Origin: Panicum virgatum
Taxonomy: Eukaryota > Streptophyta > Magnoliopsida > Poales > Poaceae
Direction: 5' to 3'
Length of the DNA stretch: 64,000 bases
NCBI RefSeq assembly: GCF_016808335.1
Contig: NC_053153.1
Span: forward strand, 27,886,090-27,950,089
Position 1 is the first letter of the stretch; the number at the start of each line of letters is the position of its first letter. Both the position numbers and the translations under genes were made by a program. Shown here one piece after another: positions 32,155-42,606 of the stretch. Below the pieces are notes generated by a model, which worked only from the letters and a program-made list of their open reading frames with translations, had not been told where the DNA came from and did not search any database.

Positions 32155-33888
32155 TCAGGTATCATGCTTAAGTGACGCAAGCTTAGCAATGAGATCTATC
32201 AGGACTGAAGGGCAGCTGCTTCTCAGCTGTTCCAAGCCACCCGCCGCCATCACGTCCTGCAGATGAGCAGGGAAGTCAAGGAAGTTCAAGCAGTTCTCCT
32301 TCAGCTCTCGGCAATGGTGCTCCTCAGCTAGCTTGAGGATGTCAACCACAGTGGTCGTGTTGATGTATCTGCACAGCATCGTTTCGCACATCAGCTTCAG
32401 CCTCTCGAGGCCATATCTATCTGCTGCGACAAGCAACTGCTGCCACATCACATCAGCATCAGCACCGTCCCCAATTTTCTCTTCCTTCATCTGCGGCCAA
32501 CAATCATCGTAAATGAAGGTAAGCAGTAACTTGAATACTTTTGATTCCATGTCATGTATGCGTATGACCCCGTCTGTGTTTGTATTCTTGATCGGGCCAA
32601 AAAGGTCAGCCCTGAAGACTGCAGACCTGGCAGCGAGCACACACTTGTGTGCAGAAAACGTCTCGCCGCCAACCTCAAATGTCACATCTGTTCTCTCTTC
32701 CGATTGGAGGAGACTAGACAAATGTTGGTGCATGTCAGATTCCGGTACCTCAAGCAACAGTAGATCAGATTCAGCAGAGTCTGCAGTGTCGACATCAAAA
32801 TTCAGAGATGCAAGCTTGGCAATGAGTTCTTTCAGAACAGAAGGGCAGCTGCTAATCAAATGGTCCAAGCCGTCGACCACCATTACCTCCTGTAAATTGG
32901 CAGGAGAATTGAGGAACTCCAAGCACGCCTTCTTCAACCGTCGGCAACGGTGCTGCTCAGCTAGCGCAAGGATGTTCGCAACTGTGCTCGTGTTGAAGCA
33001 GTAGTCACACAACTCTTGTTCACAGATCAGCTTCAACCTCGGGAGATCGTATCTATCTGCCGCTACAAGCAAGTGCTGCCACATAACGTCTTCTTCCTCT
33101 GTTTCCATCTCCGGCACTGAATCACCGTAGATGAAGTCAAGTAAAAGCTTGAACACCTGTTCCTCCATGTCGTTTACATGTATGACACTAGTAGTCGTTC
33201 CCTCCTTCATGGGGCCAAAGAGCTGAGCCTTGAAGACAGCAGACCGGGCTGCAAGCACGCACCGGTGTGCGGCGCACTTCACATCGCCGACCTGAAACGT
33301 CACATCGGCGCCCACACCGGACTTGAGGAGGTCAGCGATATCCTGTTGAATATGAGGTGCCACAAGCATAGAATTGGCCGGAACAGCTACATCGGCATCC
33401 GTGATGCTAACGACCTTGTTGATGATGACGTCACACCGTAATGTGAAACTGTCATTCTTGAGATATTTTGACTTCTCAAACATTTTCCTCTCCATTGAAC
33501 AGGGGTAACTATGGGCAAAGGCAACACTACGACTACAGAATGCAAGAGTTTCCTTCGCACCAGTGAGCCATGACGAGTCGCTGTTCTGAGCCTGATCAAC
33601 GACGAAGCTGAACTCATACTGCACCATCATAGGGTTACGAACGTTACCTTGATCAAGGACGAGATAAAAGGATATGTTACCATCATGGTCTGATTCCTTG
33701 CCATTGGGGTAGCACTCGATGACCCAGCGGTAGCCTCCGACTCTGAAATGGCGAGATGCGATGTGCGCGCCATTGGGGCGGTCCTTGATGCGCGAGTATC
33801 CATTCACAACTAGCAGGTGGTACCCGTTGTACTTTTTTTTTTTTACTGTCATACCCGTTGTACTTGACGGCCATGGTGGCCGAGGCAT
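32155..33888 (-). CDS. MATH-BTB-BTB protein (BPM-like CUL3 adaptor with duplicated BTB module)
   Basis: The 577-residue frame has a MATH domain (about 20-150: YNGYHLLVVNGYSR, GGYRWVIECYPNG, YEFSFVVDQ), then two complete BTB-BACK modules. BTB1 lies at about 187-300 (ADVTFQVGDVKCAAHRCVLA, SAVFKAQLFGPM) and BTB2 at about 398-515 (TDVTFEVGGETFSAHKCVLA). Each is followed by a BACK-like helical part (EQHRCRRLKKACLEFL; EEHHCRELKENCLNFL) and a PSVL..LIAKLA end. Family members use MATH to hold substrates and BTB to bind CUL3 in a ubiquitin ligase. Normal members have one BTB. The duplicated unit includes the linker before BTB. The ancestral start (ATG 33949 or 33943) is out of frame because of a small insertion at 33835-33851; translation would have to begin at ATG 33888 or within the insertion. 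No introns are needed. It may be a new start or an incipient pseudogene. Confidence 0.8.
   Translation of the reverse strand: MPRPPWPSSTTGMTVKKKKYNGYHLLVVNGYSRIKDRPNGAHIASRHFRVGGYRWVIECYPNGKESDHDGNISFYLVLDQGNVRNPMMVQYEFSFVVDQAQNSDSSWLTGAKETLAFCSRSVAFAHSYPCSMERKMFEKSKYLKNDSFTLRCDVIINKVVSITDADVAVPANSMLVAPHIQQDIADLLKSGVGADVTFQVGDVKCAAHRCVLAARSAVFKAQLFGPMKEGTTTSVIHVNDMEEQVFKLLLDFIYGDSVPEMETEEEDVMWQHLLVAADRYDLPRLKLICEQELCDYCFNTSTVANILALAEQHRCRRLKKACLEFLNSPANLQEVMVVDGLDHLISSCPSVLKELIAKLASLNFDVDTADSAESDLLLLEVPESDMHQHLSSLLQSEERTDVTFEVGGETFSAHKCVLAARSAVFRADLFGPIKNTNTDGVIRIHDMESKVFKLLLTFIYDDCWPQMKEEKIGDGADADVMWQQLLVAADRYGLERLKLMCETMLCRYINTTTVVDILKLAEEHHCRELKENCLNFLDFPAHLQDVMAAGGLEQLRSSCPSVLIDLIAKLASLKHDT
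33821..33865 (-). mobile_element. 17-bp poly(A) micro-insertion with 14-bp target duplication
   Basis: On the minus strand AAGTACAACGGGTA occurs twice (33865-33852 and 33834-33821). It brackets TGACAGT plus a run of about 10-12 A. Poly(A) followed by a repeated target is the signature of target-primed non-LTR retroposition. The 31-bp gain is not a multiple of three. Confidence 0.7.
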
Positions 33889-33949
33889 CTTGCGGCGGAC
33901 TGCCGCCGCCTCCGACGATAGATACGCCGGCGAACGACGACATGGCCAT

Positions 33950-34470
33950 GATTCCAGTAGAAGACCAGAACTGATACACGAGGTGGTGTTGCTTCAGAGA
34001 TAGCACTTGCTAACGAGAGAAACTAGATCAGAACTAGAAGTATGGCGGAAGACAGACACATGCCCCTTCCCCTTCCCTTCGCCTACCATTCTCATTATAG
34101 CTGCTACTATACGAATTGAGATCCCCAAGCGGCGGGCGCCGTACCAATGAATATGTGGAGTGAAAAGAGAAGGCACGACCCCTCGTCTCCGCGCGCTCCT
34201 CGAGAGCTGAAGCTGTGCAGCTGCTTCGAGAGCTGAACGCTCGAGGAAGCGCCGCGCACCTGGCCCACCAAGAAAGAAAACGAGCAGTCAGCAAGCGCCG
34301 TGGAGTTTTTGGCCCTGGGGGAGCTGGAGCTTTTCCAAAAGCTCCTATTTGCAGAAGCTCCACTCGCTGGTCCCGATAGCTGCTTTCCAGAGAAGCTTGT
34401 CCTTGTGTTTGGCGTAGCTTGTCGTGTTCAGCTTCTCAGGGAGGAGGCCAACGCGGGCAGCGCCATCGGG
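33950..34470 (-). promoter_or_regulatory. Upstream region of the MATH-BTB gene
   Basis: It is the presumed 5' untranslated region and promoter. I find no clear TATA box. An inverted motif AGCTTTTCCAAAAGCT lies near 34330, and CTCGAGAGCTGAAG repeats near 34200-34240. Confidence 0.35.
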
Positions 34471-34750
34471 CCGTGCGGAGGGGTGGAGCTGCATGCCGCA
34501 GGTGTGGAGGGGAGGAGCTGCGGCGGCGTCGTCGGGCCGCACGGAGGGGAGGGGCGGCGGCGGCAGCCGCCGGTGCGAAGGGGAGGAGTTGTGGCGGCCG
34601 GCCTGGAGGGGAGGGGCGTGGGCGGCGACTGCCGGCGCGGAGGGGAGGAGCTGCGGCGGCCGGCGTGGAGAGGAGGGGCGGCGGCGTCGTCGGGCCGCGC
34701 GGAGGGGAGGGGCGCCGTCGGGCCGCGCGGAGGGGAGAGGCGGCGGCAGT
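34471..34750. repeat. GC-rich degenerate tandem repeat
   Basis: GGAGGGGAGGAGCTGCGGCG and variants with CGTCGGGCCGCGCGGAGG recur 6-8 times. Long open frames in several frames on both strands arise from this composition. Confidence 0.65.
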
Positions 34751-34898
34751 TTTCTGGGAGCATCGTCTGCAGATGAACAAAGAGCTCCAACGTTATAACC
34801 GGAAGCGAGAGAATCGGCCCACATCTCTCATCCAATCTACAGCTCACGGCCCATAAGCCCAAGCAAAGGTTCAAGTTCTGGTGGTGCATAGTAATTTA
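34751..34898. other. Short unassigned stretch
   Basis: No recognisable feature between the GC-rich repeat and the Stowaway-like MITE. Confidence 0.4.
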
Positions 34899-36197
34899 CT
34901 CCCTCCATGCTGGAACATAGAGTACTCTAGATTTTTGCAAACAGATTATGCAGTGAGAGAAAAGATGTATGTACTCCTCGTTAGTGCATTATTCAGTTAA
35001 TTAATTGCTTAATTTTCAGCTAGCTGTTCAACTACCTGCACCAAAACTAAGGAGATCAACATGCCTTTTTTACTCCCCCAGCCTCTCGCAATTGATTTTT
35101 TTTTTCAAAACTCACTACTACACTATTCTTTTCAGAGGCGGTTAAAAATCATTTTTCAGAGGTGGGCAAGTGCAACCACCTCTAAGCTAACGTCTCTGTT
35201 AATGAGACATTTTCAGAGGTGGCTTCGTGCCTGCATCTGTTAATAGAACTGAAAAAACAAAAAAAGGTGAGCCCGCCAAGCCCATCACGAGCCCGGCGAG
35301 CCCATCGCGCCTCCGCACGCCACCGCCAGCAGCCACTGCCTCCGCGCCCTGCCGCCCCCGACCTCTGCCCCGCCGCATCTTCGAGACCCGCCACCACGTC
35401 CGCCCTCGGCCTCCGCCCCGCCCGCGGCCTTTGCGCCCCGCCGCCTCTCCGAGGCCCGCCGCCGCATCCGCTGCCGGGCCCCCCGCTCGTCCGCCACCCC
35501 GATCGGTCGCGGATCTGGCCAGCGACGCGGGGGTGGGGCGAATCTGGCCGGCGTTGCATGGAGGGGGGCTGCGCGCCCAGCCGTCACGCAGGGAGGGGTG
35601 CCGCCCCGGTGGCCGCCACGGCACACCGGAATCGCTCGGCCGGCCGTCACGCATGGAGTGGGCGCATGGGAGAGGGAGGGAGGGGAGGAGAGGGGGTGGT
35701 TGGGCCGGGCGCTGCGCGTGGGAGAGAGATGGAGGGGAAGAGAGAGGGAGGGGGAGGAGAGTGAGAAGAAAACCCTAAGTGTGCATATATATACTTGGAG
35801 CCCTTTATCGGGCCGAGTCGGGCTTGAGCGGGCTGGGCTGTTTAACTAAGACAGACTTCTTACAATAATTGCCTCTGAAAATAGTGGTATTAATAGAGGC
35901 GGTCACTTTAAGGTTGACCGTCTCTGTTAATCAATTTTGAGAGACGGTTTCTTTAACCGCCTCAGTTAATAAAAGATGACAGCCTCTGTTAATGCTGGGC
36001 ATTAACTGAGGCAGTTATTTTCTATGCATGCCTCGGAGCGTTTTTCAAAAGGCATCTGTTAATGATTTTTTGTAGTAGTGACTAGCATCAAAATCATGAA
36101 GATTAGTATATCTTTTTACCCAAACGACCTTAAGATGCTTTATAATTTGGGTACAAATTTTAATCCCCCAATACTTTACATTCCAGGACGAAGGGAA
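34899..36197. mobile_element. Stowaway-like MITE split by a CACTA insertion
   Basis: Left end CTCCCTCCATGCTGGAACAT and right end (reverse) TTCCCTTCGTCCTGGAATGT form TIRs flanked by TA (34897-34898 and 36198-36199). Removing the inserted CACTA and one TSD leaves about 328 bp, a normal Stowaway size. Confidence 0.7.
35113..36080. mobile_element. Non-autonomous CACTA element, 968 bp
   Basis: It begins CACTACTACA and ends TGTAGTAGTG, flanked by the 3-bp duplication ACT (35110-35112 and 36081-36083). Subterminal AGAGGCGGT/ACCGCCTC and TCTGTTAAT motifs repeat at both ends. The middle (about 35270-35770) is GC-rich and possibly captured. It has no transposase. Confidence 0.85.
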
Positions 36198-36199
36198 TA

Positions 36200-36570
36200 T
36201 ACTCTAGTTGGTCGGGTCTCTTGAGCGACTTCTCCAGAATTATAGCCCAACCCTAGGGAAGCTACCCGCAAGAAAGGAATAAGTCGGACTCCTACCCTGT
36301 AATCCTAATAAAACTTCTACCTTGTAGCCGACTAGTGTCCCACCCCTGGGTATATAAAGGAGGGCAGGGTACCTAGATCGGGAAGCTCAACAGAGAACTA
36401 ACTCAATCTACATCTAAGACAATATAAATCAACACACAAGACGTAGGGTATTACGCATCTAACATTTTGTGTTCCTTGTACCTTCGAGTTACTGATCTCA
36501 GCGACACCCTACCTACAACCTACCACCTCAGGGGTAACCCTCGGTGGGCTTGGTGGCTAAACAACAACAA
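36200..36570 (+). repeat. Element H LTR fragment (Ty3/gypsy type)
   Basis: A TATA box TATATAAA is at 36351-36358. GTAGGGTATTACGC near 36443 and the end ACAACAACAA lead straight into a PBS. The left part of the LTR is absent. Confidence 0.65.
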
Positions 36571-36589
36571 CTGACACGCTAGGTAGGGG
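36571..36589 (+). promoter_or_regulatory. Element H primer-binding site
   Basis: CTGACACGCTAGGTAGGGGG differs by a few transitions from the TGGCGCGCCAGGTAGGGG site common in grass gypsy elements. Confidence 0.6.
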
Positions 36590-37044
36590 GTCCCTGCCCG
36601 TCCTTTTATAGTCTAGGGGATAGAGTTGATTACATGAAAATCTAGCCGAATACTAACTTAGGAGTTCTACCTGAGTACTACTCAGGTAGTTTTCTTCTGT
36701 TCTAACTATTCTACTCATATCCAAGTAGTTACAATGGCGTAAGTTATGGGTCATGTGCCATCCATTATCCTAGAGCATTCTTTGCTTTGTGAGCAGTCTC
36801 GCTGTCCCGGTTATAACAAGTTGTCCTGGCGTGCACACTATTTTTTTAGATGCACAATACAACTCAGAAACTCATAAAAATACGCACATTCATCCCTATG
36901 AACGCACAAACTCAAATCCTACCCTATGAGCATCTTTGATGAATGAGACGGTAAATTCTCGAGATTGATAAAAATTATATGAGATTGGCGCGCGCTAATT
37001 AGAAAGCCCCGTTCGCATTGGCTTCATCTCCACCACCTGTCATT
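36590..37044. other. Remnant after element H PBS
   Basis: No gag or pol motif. It ends at the left TSD candidate TCATT (37040-37044) of element C. Confidence 0.5.
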
Positions 37045-38754
37045 TGTTGGTGTCTCTTATGCTCAATCTGAATAGGTATTCTACAAGTGCACAGAATTCA
37101 CCGGTGTAGCACTTCACCTTGGAGTATTCCAGGGTATCGTGAAAATCCTCAGGGAAGCACTATGGTAAAGTGTATCGTAAATCGTAGTGACAACCTTTAC
37201 TGAAATTACCAACCGACTAATTCAGCAGGGGTAAGCCAGATAACTGATAAGATAAGTGGCCAAGCTATGACCGTGCGACACACATGAGATTCTATACCTT
37301 AGAGAGGTAGCAGCTAGGAGGACAACGAGCGAGAAAGGACTCCTGAAACACTTCTAAACTACTGAGCTAGCCTCACTAGAACTAATCTAAGCTTCTAACT
37401 TGATGTCGAAACCAGCAGCTTACTTCGGCGGCCTAAGCGAAGGGCGCAGACAGGGGTGAGAAGGGGCCCAACATACTTTTGGCAATCCTACTGCTATGAA
37501 AACACCCGAACGTGGTGGACTACGAGGGACGGACAAGGCTGTCACCACTTGCCGCCTACCACTGCGGTACCGTGGGGTGGAACACACTTTCTAGCTAGCG
37601 CTGAGTTAGACACCACGTCTGCTCTTGGTACTAGGATTTCTCTTGAGGCCTTCAAGAGAAATCCCCCTCAACCTAGTGAACTAACTTGAGTTACACTAGT
37701 ACGGGCGAGAAAACCCATAAGACTAACTCCGACAAGCAAGAAAGAGAACTTAAACTGAACTAGAGGTAAAACTTACTCCCGCAGACAAGTACAAGTACAT
37801 GGGAAGATAAAACTTGTGGAAAGTAAAGCTGACTCAAGTAAATAAAGAAGATAACTTATATTGAAAATAGTCAAAGGAAAAGATACAAGAGCTTTACCGA
37901 GCTCCGATGACGACTCCGGATCCCCGAGACAAACTCGACTCGACTCTAACTCCCAACTACTAACCTACTCTAGACTTGAGAAGAGAAAATTGCTCCTTTG
38001 AGTGTGTGTTTACAAGTGAGGGGGAGAGTGGTATTTATAGGCTTCCAAGGTCGGTAGATGGCCAGTAATTTCGTTGGTGCCAGGTGCACACAACTGTAGA
38101 GGCGGTGCTTAACTTCCACGCGAAGCCGGGAGCCGAAAGGCTGTAAGGTGGGGCTGGGCGGTCCAACCTAGGCTGGCCGGCCTAGGATTGTGCCACCTGG
38201 CCACCGACCTTCTGTGGATGGCCTCTGATCCCTCCTGGATGTCGGTGCTTCGGGTATCTTCCTCAGATTCTGGTATCTTAGGCCGGGCGGCCCGGGGGAG
38301 GCCGGGCGGCCTGGTCTCGGGGACTCTCAGCCCTCCGTTTCACCGACATTGCACATCAACGCTCCACATTATATCTGGACTGGGTGCTTTCGTCATTTGA
38401 CGCTCTTGGCACTGGCAGGTGGGCTTTTGGGTTGATCATTGTGCCTTCCGGGTCCACCGACAAGATATGAAATGTTCTCCTTGTTCTGGAACCTTATGAA
38501 CATGTCACATTGCTCTAGTAAAATTATTGGACCCATATATGTGGAGGTGTCAGGCCGGTCGGCACGGAATGTGCCGGGCGGGCGGGATTTTCTCTGATTT
38601 CGACCATCTTTGGACATTGGATTTCTGCAAACACAACTCATCCAAAACTTGTGGAACTTATTAGAATCAAATAAAATATGCATGGAACATAGTGCAAAAC
38701 TCAATTTATTCCTGAGAAATTGACGGTCAAAACGTGAGATAATGGCCGTCAACA
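37045..38754 (-). repeat. Element C 3' LTR
   Basis: Length 1710 bp. A TATA box (TATAAATAC on minus) is near 38030, with GC palindromes (GGCTGGCCGGCC near 38170; GGCCGGGCGGCC near 38280-38315) upstream. The minus-strand start can form a hairpin (TTGACGG with CCGTCAA). Confidence 0.85.
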
Positions 38755-38798
38755 CCCCCCCCCCAAGCTTAAACTTTTGCTCGTCCTCGAGCAAAGCT
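38755..38798 (-). promoter_or_regulatory. Polypurine tract and stem-loop, element C
   Basis: Ten G residues follow AAGCTT on the minus strand at the LTR border. The stem TTTGCTCG (38776-38783) pairs with CGAGCAAA (38788-38795) around a TCCT loop. Confidence 0.75.
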
Positions 38799-40571
38799 TA
38801 ACACTAAGGCTCGATGGATCAGGAGTTGCGTCAATGTTTGCCCTCTGCAAGTACCCTGTGCACAGCATATTACTCTATCCGTATGTACTTCGAGTAAGTT
38901 GGCTCATACCTATATGTTCTGGATGATGGGGCTTATTTTACATTTCATCCCTTGTCTTGAGCGGTTGGAGGAATGAACAACTTTCACCGGAACGTTTTCC
39001 TGCTTTCCCTGTTCAGGTTCGTTCTCGGAGTATTTCTTAGATATGCATATGATTAAAGTTCCCTGAAGGTACTCTCGATCGCTCAAGGTGTATAAACCTC
39101 ACCAAGATTGAAACTTGACCAACTTCTTCCTAATCTAAGGTTGATATCTGGAGTTATGGGTAGGAAGAGTGTGGCATACCTTGATTACCTGTGTTGCCGA
39201 GCCAAAGAGTGGTTCGCAAGAGATAGGTACTTGATCAAATTCCGATCTTATGGAGTCACAAATGTTCAGGGGAGAGGGAGAAATGGACTCACACTTTGGA
39301 AATATTTTTGGGTAATTTTATTGAACTCCTCTTTTGGACTATTTTTGCTAAGGATTATGAGCACTTCTTCTTTCTTCTTCTTCTATCTTTTTTTAAAGAA
39401 AATAACTCATGTCCTTCTTGATTTCAGAATATTTCAGAGGGAGCTTTTGAAGAAAATTTGACCCTTTTTGGAAGTGGATAGGCACACAGTGGAGATTTTG
39501 GGGTGAGTTCTGGTGGAATTATCTGGCGGAAGTGGATGACAATACCTAGAATAGGTGATTGTCTTACCAGACATTTTGAGGCTAGCAATGAAATGGATAC
39601 GCATAGGAGAAAGACCGGCAGATGACAATTACCTTTTCTCAAGCGAACTCACCATTCGACAAAGCTCAAAGTAAATCAAGATAGCCTATGGTAGCTCATG
39701 TATGAAATGTCATTATGGCTCTGGATGGGACATGTAAACCAATAGGGAAACCTTTTCGTATTTTAATATTACTCTGAGAATTTCCCTTACTGAGGTAGAC
39801 AGTTTTAATTCCAATGTAGGCCATCTCGAATCCCACAACAACTTAGACTTAGAAATCATGTTAAATGCTCCCACACAAATAGATTAATTGTGTTTATTAT
39901 GTGCCAACTAGCTCTAGTACTCGATGAGTAAAAAGCTGTAAATGGGGCACATGCAAAGCTCAAACAGAGCAACTATTCATCATTTCCAAGATAAGAGTTT
40001 GCACGGATTTCCACACATTTATTCTAAGCATGGCAATTCTCTTTTTTTTATCTGAACGGAATGAGCGGGTATGACGATTTACCTGGGTACTAACGATCTC
40101 TCCCCCAAGCTTCAACGAAGCTCGGGGCTACTGGTGTGGCTGTGGCGGGGGGTAGAATGCACCATGGTGCCAATCGTAGAACATGGAGGAAATCATCCCC
40201 CAACTCTCCTGTGTGGGACTGGTGTTGTGGTCAAGGTTGTGTCCCAACTCCTCCTGGCATAACTCTATGGCACCTATGCGGGCAGTGAGATCCGACAGCC
40301 CCCGTGTGAGCGGGTTGTCGTACTCAAAGCGTGCTGATGTAGACGGGCCAACCTGTGGGCCATGGGAGGCGCCCATGCCCGAGGGGTAGTAAAACTCCTG
40401 GCCGTGCCCAAACCCCGTGCTACCCTCAGGCTGGTACGAGGGCTGGCCACCTTGGTCGTAAAACCCGTAGGCCTCCTAGAAGCTCATGTGAGTGGTGTCT
40501 GGGTGAGGCTGTGCTGAGGCATCTGATGAGGGTGCAGCATGTGATGTTCTGGCTTCCTGAGAAGCACAGGC
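38799..40571. other. Non-coding 3' region of element C
   Basis: It begins with the GGATCAGGAGTTGC segment shared with A and F. No supported ORF follows before the accessory gene. Short frames, such as 39108-39461, lack similarity. Confidence 0.55.
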
Positions 40572-41816
40572 CTATCGTGAAACTCCTGGCTGGCGAGAAG
40601 TTCCTGCCTGGCGGGATGTGCCTGCCTGACAGGAAACTCCTGCCTGCCATGATGTGCCACCCTCAGCCAACTGTGCGTCATGCCGAACTCTGCCACGTGT
40701 CATAGGACTAGCTGTGATGTGGCGTGCTGTCTCCTTCTTTTCCATCTGGAGGGTAATACGCTTCACGGAGTAGAGCGAAAGTTTCGGGCATGGCAGCTCA
40801 AACTCCCTCTCATACCCCGAGTAGCACATGAAGACTGAGTTTCCGGGACCTTCACGCATCATGTGCGCGTGAACAAAGTGGTCCAGACCAATGAAGGTTC
40901 GGTACTCATCCGTCGTGGGCAGATATGTGACTTGTGCATTCTCCAAAACACCGACATACCGCGCAATGCGGGTGACCAGTGAGGTTATGTCGATGGGAGA
41001 TTTGCACGTGATTATTTTCTGCCAATGTGCGACCATGCCCATGACAGGTGAGTAGGGAATCTTCTTTGCCGTAGCATAAAGGCACATGAGCTCCGAGGAA
41101 CTACATAGCCTGAGGTCTGCTCGGGAAAATACTACCATGGCTAGATACTTGGCTAGAACTCTTAGAGTTGGATTATGGATAGACACTATGCCGTTCTTAC
41201 TACTCACTGGTTCATATGAGATTTCATTCCACCAAGCACTACGGTCATATTCAGTTAATGCATTAGCTTCTAATATGCATTTTTTACTGAAGCCTAGTGC
41301 ATTACTAAAGTCTTTAGGCAGCATTTCAAAGAACTCGTTGAAAAAGCGGAAGTGGATTTTAATTTCTTTTCCAACGGTTTCGACATGGACTGTAGACAGG
41401 AATTCCATGGTGAGAAGGTGCGAACCTGGTTCGGTGATGTCGGCGAAGCGTGACCATCCCGCGGCGGTGAACGCGCGGTTCATGTCCTGGCGGAGTCCCG
41501 TCATCATGAAGAATTCTGTATCGAACCACTTGGCATGGCCGTACGACTGCATTTTCAACAGCTCGAGGGCATCCCGCTCATAATCAGTCTGAATGACGAT
41601 CTGATCGACCGACGTCAGGACTCTGATTTTGAGACGGGGCCTCGGGACTGCTGGAGAGGCAGGAGCTTCCTCCTCTTCTTTCAGGAATTGTGACGGTCGG
41701 CGGACAGAGTCCACTGACATGTCATCCCGGGAACCTGATGACGCTCGTGAACTGCGAGATCGGGATGACGAGCCTAGCTTCTTCACCTTGGCCTTGATGT
41801 TTCCCCACAACAACAT
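40572..41816 (-). CDS. Accessory ORF of element C, 'putative plant transposon protein' type
   Basis: It is an intact 414-residue frame from ATG 41816. The N-terminus is basic and Ser/Arg-rich (GSSSRSRSSRASSGSRDD). It then has an acidic linker and a globular region with YGHAKWFDTEFF, GSHLLTMEFLSTV, NPTLRVLAKYLAMVVF, ELMCLYATAKKIPYSP and DITSLVTRIARYVGVL. It ends in a tail of GTSRQAG-type repeats (about 385-414). It aligns along its length with the accessory protein of element A. There is no transmembrane segment or signal peptide, so I infer an intracellular protein, not an envelope. It lies 3' of the (deleted) pol position. Confidence 0.75.
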   Translation of the reverse strand: MLLWGNIKAKVKKLGSSSRSRSSRASSGSRDDMSVDSVRRPSQFLKEEEEAPASPAVPRPRLKIRVLTSVDQIVIQTDYERDALELLKMQSYGHAKWFDTEFFMMTGLRQDMNRAFTAAGWSRFADITEPGSHLLTMEFLSTVHVETVGKEIKIHFRFFNEFFEMLPKDFSNALGFSKKCILEANALTEYDRSAWWNEISYEPVSSKNGIVSIHNPTLRVLAKYLAMVVFSRADLRLCSSSELMCLYATAKKIPYSPVMGMVAHWQKIITCKSPIDITSLVTRIARYVGVLENAQVTYLPTTDEYRTFIGLDHFVHAHMMREGPGNSVFMCYSGYEREFELPCPKLSLYSVKRITLQMEKKETARHITASPMTRGRVRHDAQLAEGGTSWQAGVSCQAGTSRQAGTSRQPGVSR

Positions 41817-42500
41817 GGCTCCTACAAGAGATTAGTACAGCGAATATGCAGGGAAAAATAATCAGAGGGGGTCAGTGGTTAGTCGTTCTTGTGGGGATCA
41901 GTCCACCACAAACGTTCTTCGTTCAGAGCTTGATTATTCTACTAGAAATATTTTTGTGGTTTTCATTTTTAGGAGAGGGTTACTACTAATTTTATTGGAT
42001 TAGTGCCGAGCTAATCTCAGCACTACTACTATTTTTGTGGGGCTAGCACTTGAGTTACTTGGCTTAATTAACTTCTAAAAGCTTCATTAAGTAAGAAAAC
42101 TTAGAGAGAAAGAGGGAAAGTGTGCTCGGGAGAGTAACCTGCATACTCAGAGCGAGGGTGCGATGAACGACGACGACAAAGCGGCTTTTATAGAGGGACG
42201 CAGGGGCCAGGCCGGCCGGCCTGTATAGCGCCGGGCGGCACCTTCCACGGCCCTTGTTGCTCCACGTCGTCGCCTAGTTCGTAGACCTGCAGGTGATGAT
42301 GCTCCGGTGGGTGGCGACGCGACGGGAGCAGTGGAGAGGCGCCGGGCGGCCGTGATTAGGCCGGCCGGCCTGCCCCCCTTGCACCATGATCACGTCCACT
42401 TTGGTTTGCCTCCTGCGCACTCAAAGCTCCGGTTCCCTGCTGCCCCCTGGCCAAATGAGAGCATGTGGGGCCGGCCAGCCTATATTTTGGCTATTTTTTT
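41817..42500 (-). promoter_or_regulatory. Promoter-like segment upstream of the element C accessory ORF
   Basis: Reading minus, palindromes at about 42468-42483, 42338-42375 and 42205-42222 (GGCCGGCCGGCC and GGGCGGCC) precede CTATAAAAGCC (TATA box at about 42186-42193). Then comes a leader with CT-rich stretches and the ORF. The LTR of C has the same palindromes upstream of its TATA box. Confidence 0.55.
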
Positions 42501-42606
42501 TTATGCAAAGTAACAAATTTTCATGTGAAACAAAAATTTAAATTTCGGTTTGAAAAAGTAAACATGCCATGCCTTTAGGAAAGAAAGATTATGCAAGGAA
42601 TTTAAA

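Noticed and set aside
34345..34889. Several long open frames in the GC-rich repeat upstream of the MATH-BTB gene
   Set aside because: They occur in many frames on both strands and follow the GGAGGGG/GGGCCGCG tandem repeat.
35182..35849. Open frames of 120-180 codons inside the CACTA element
   Set aside because: They are Pro/Arg/Ala-rich in all frames because of GC composition; no recognisable family.
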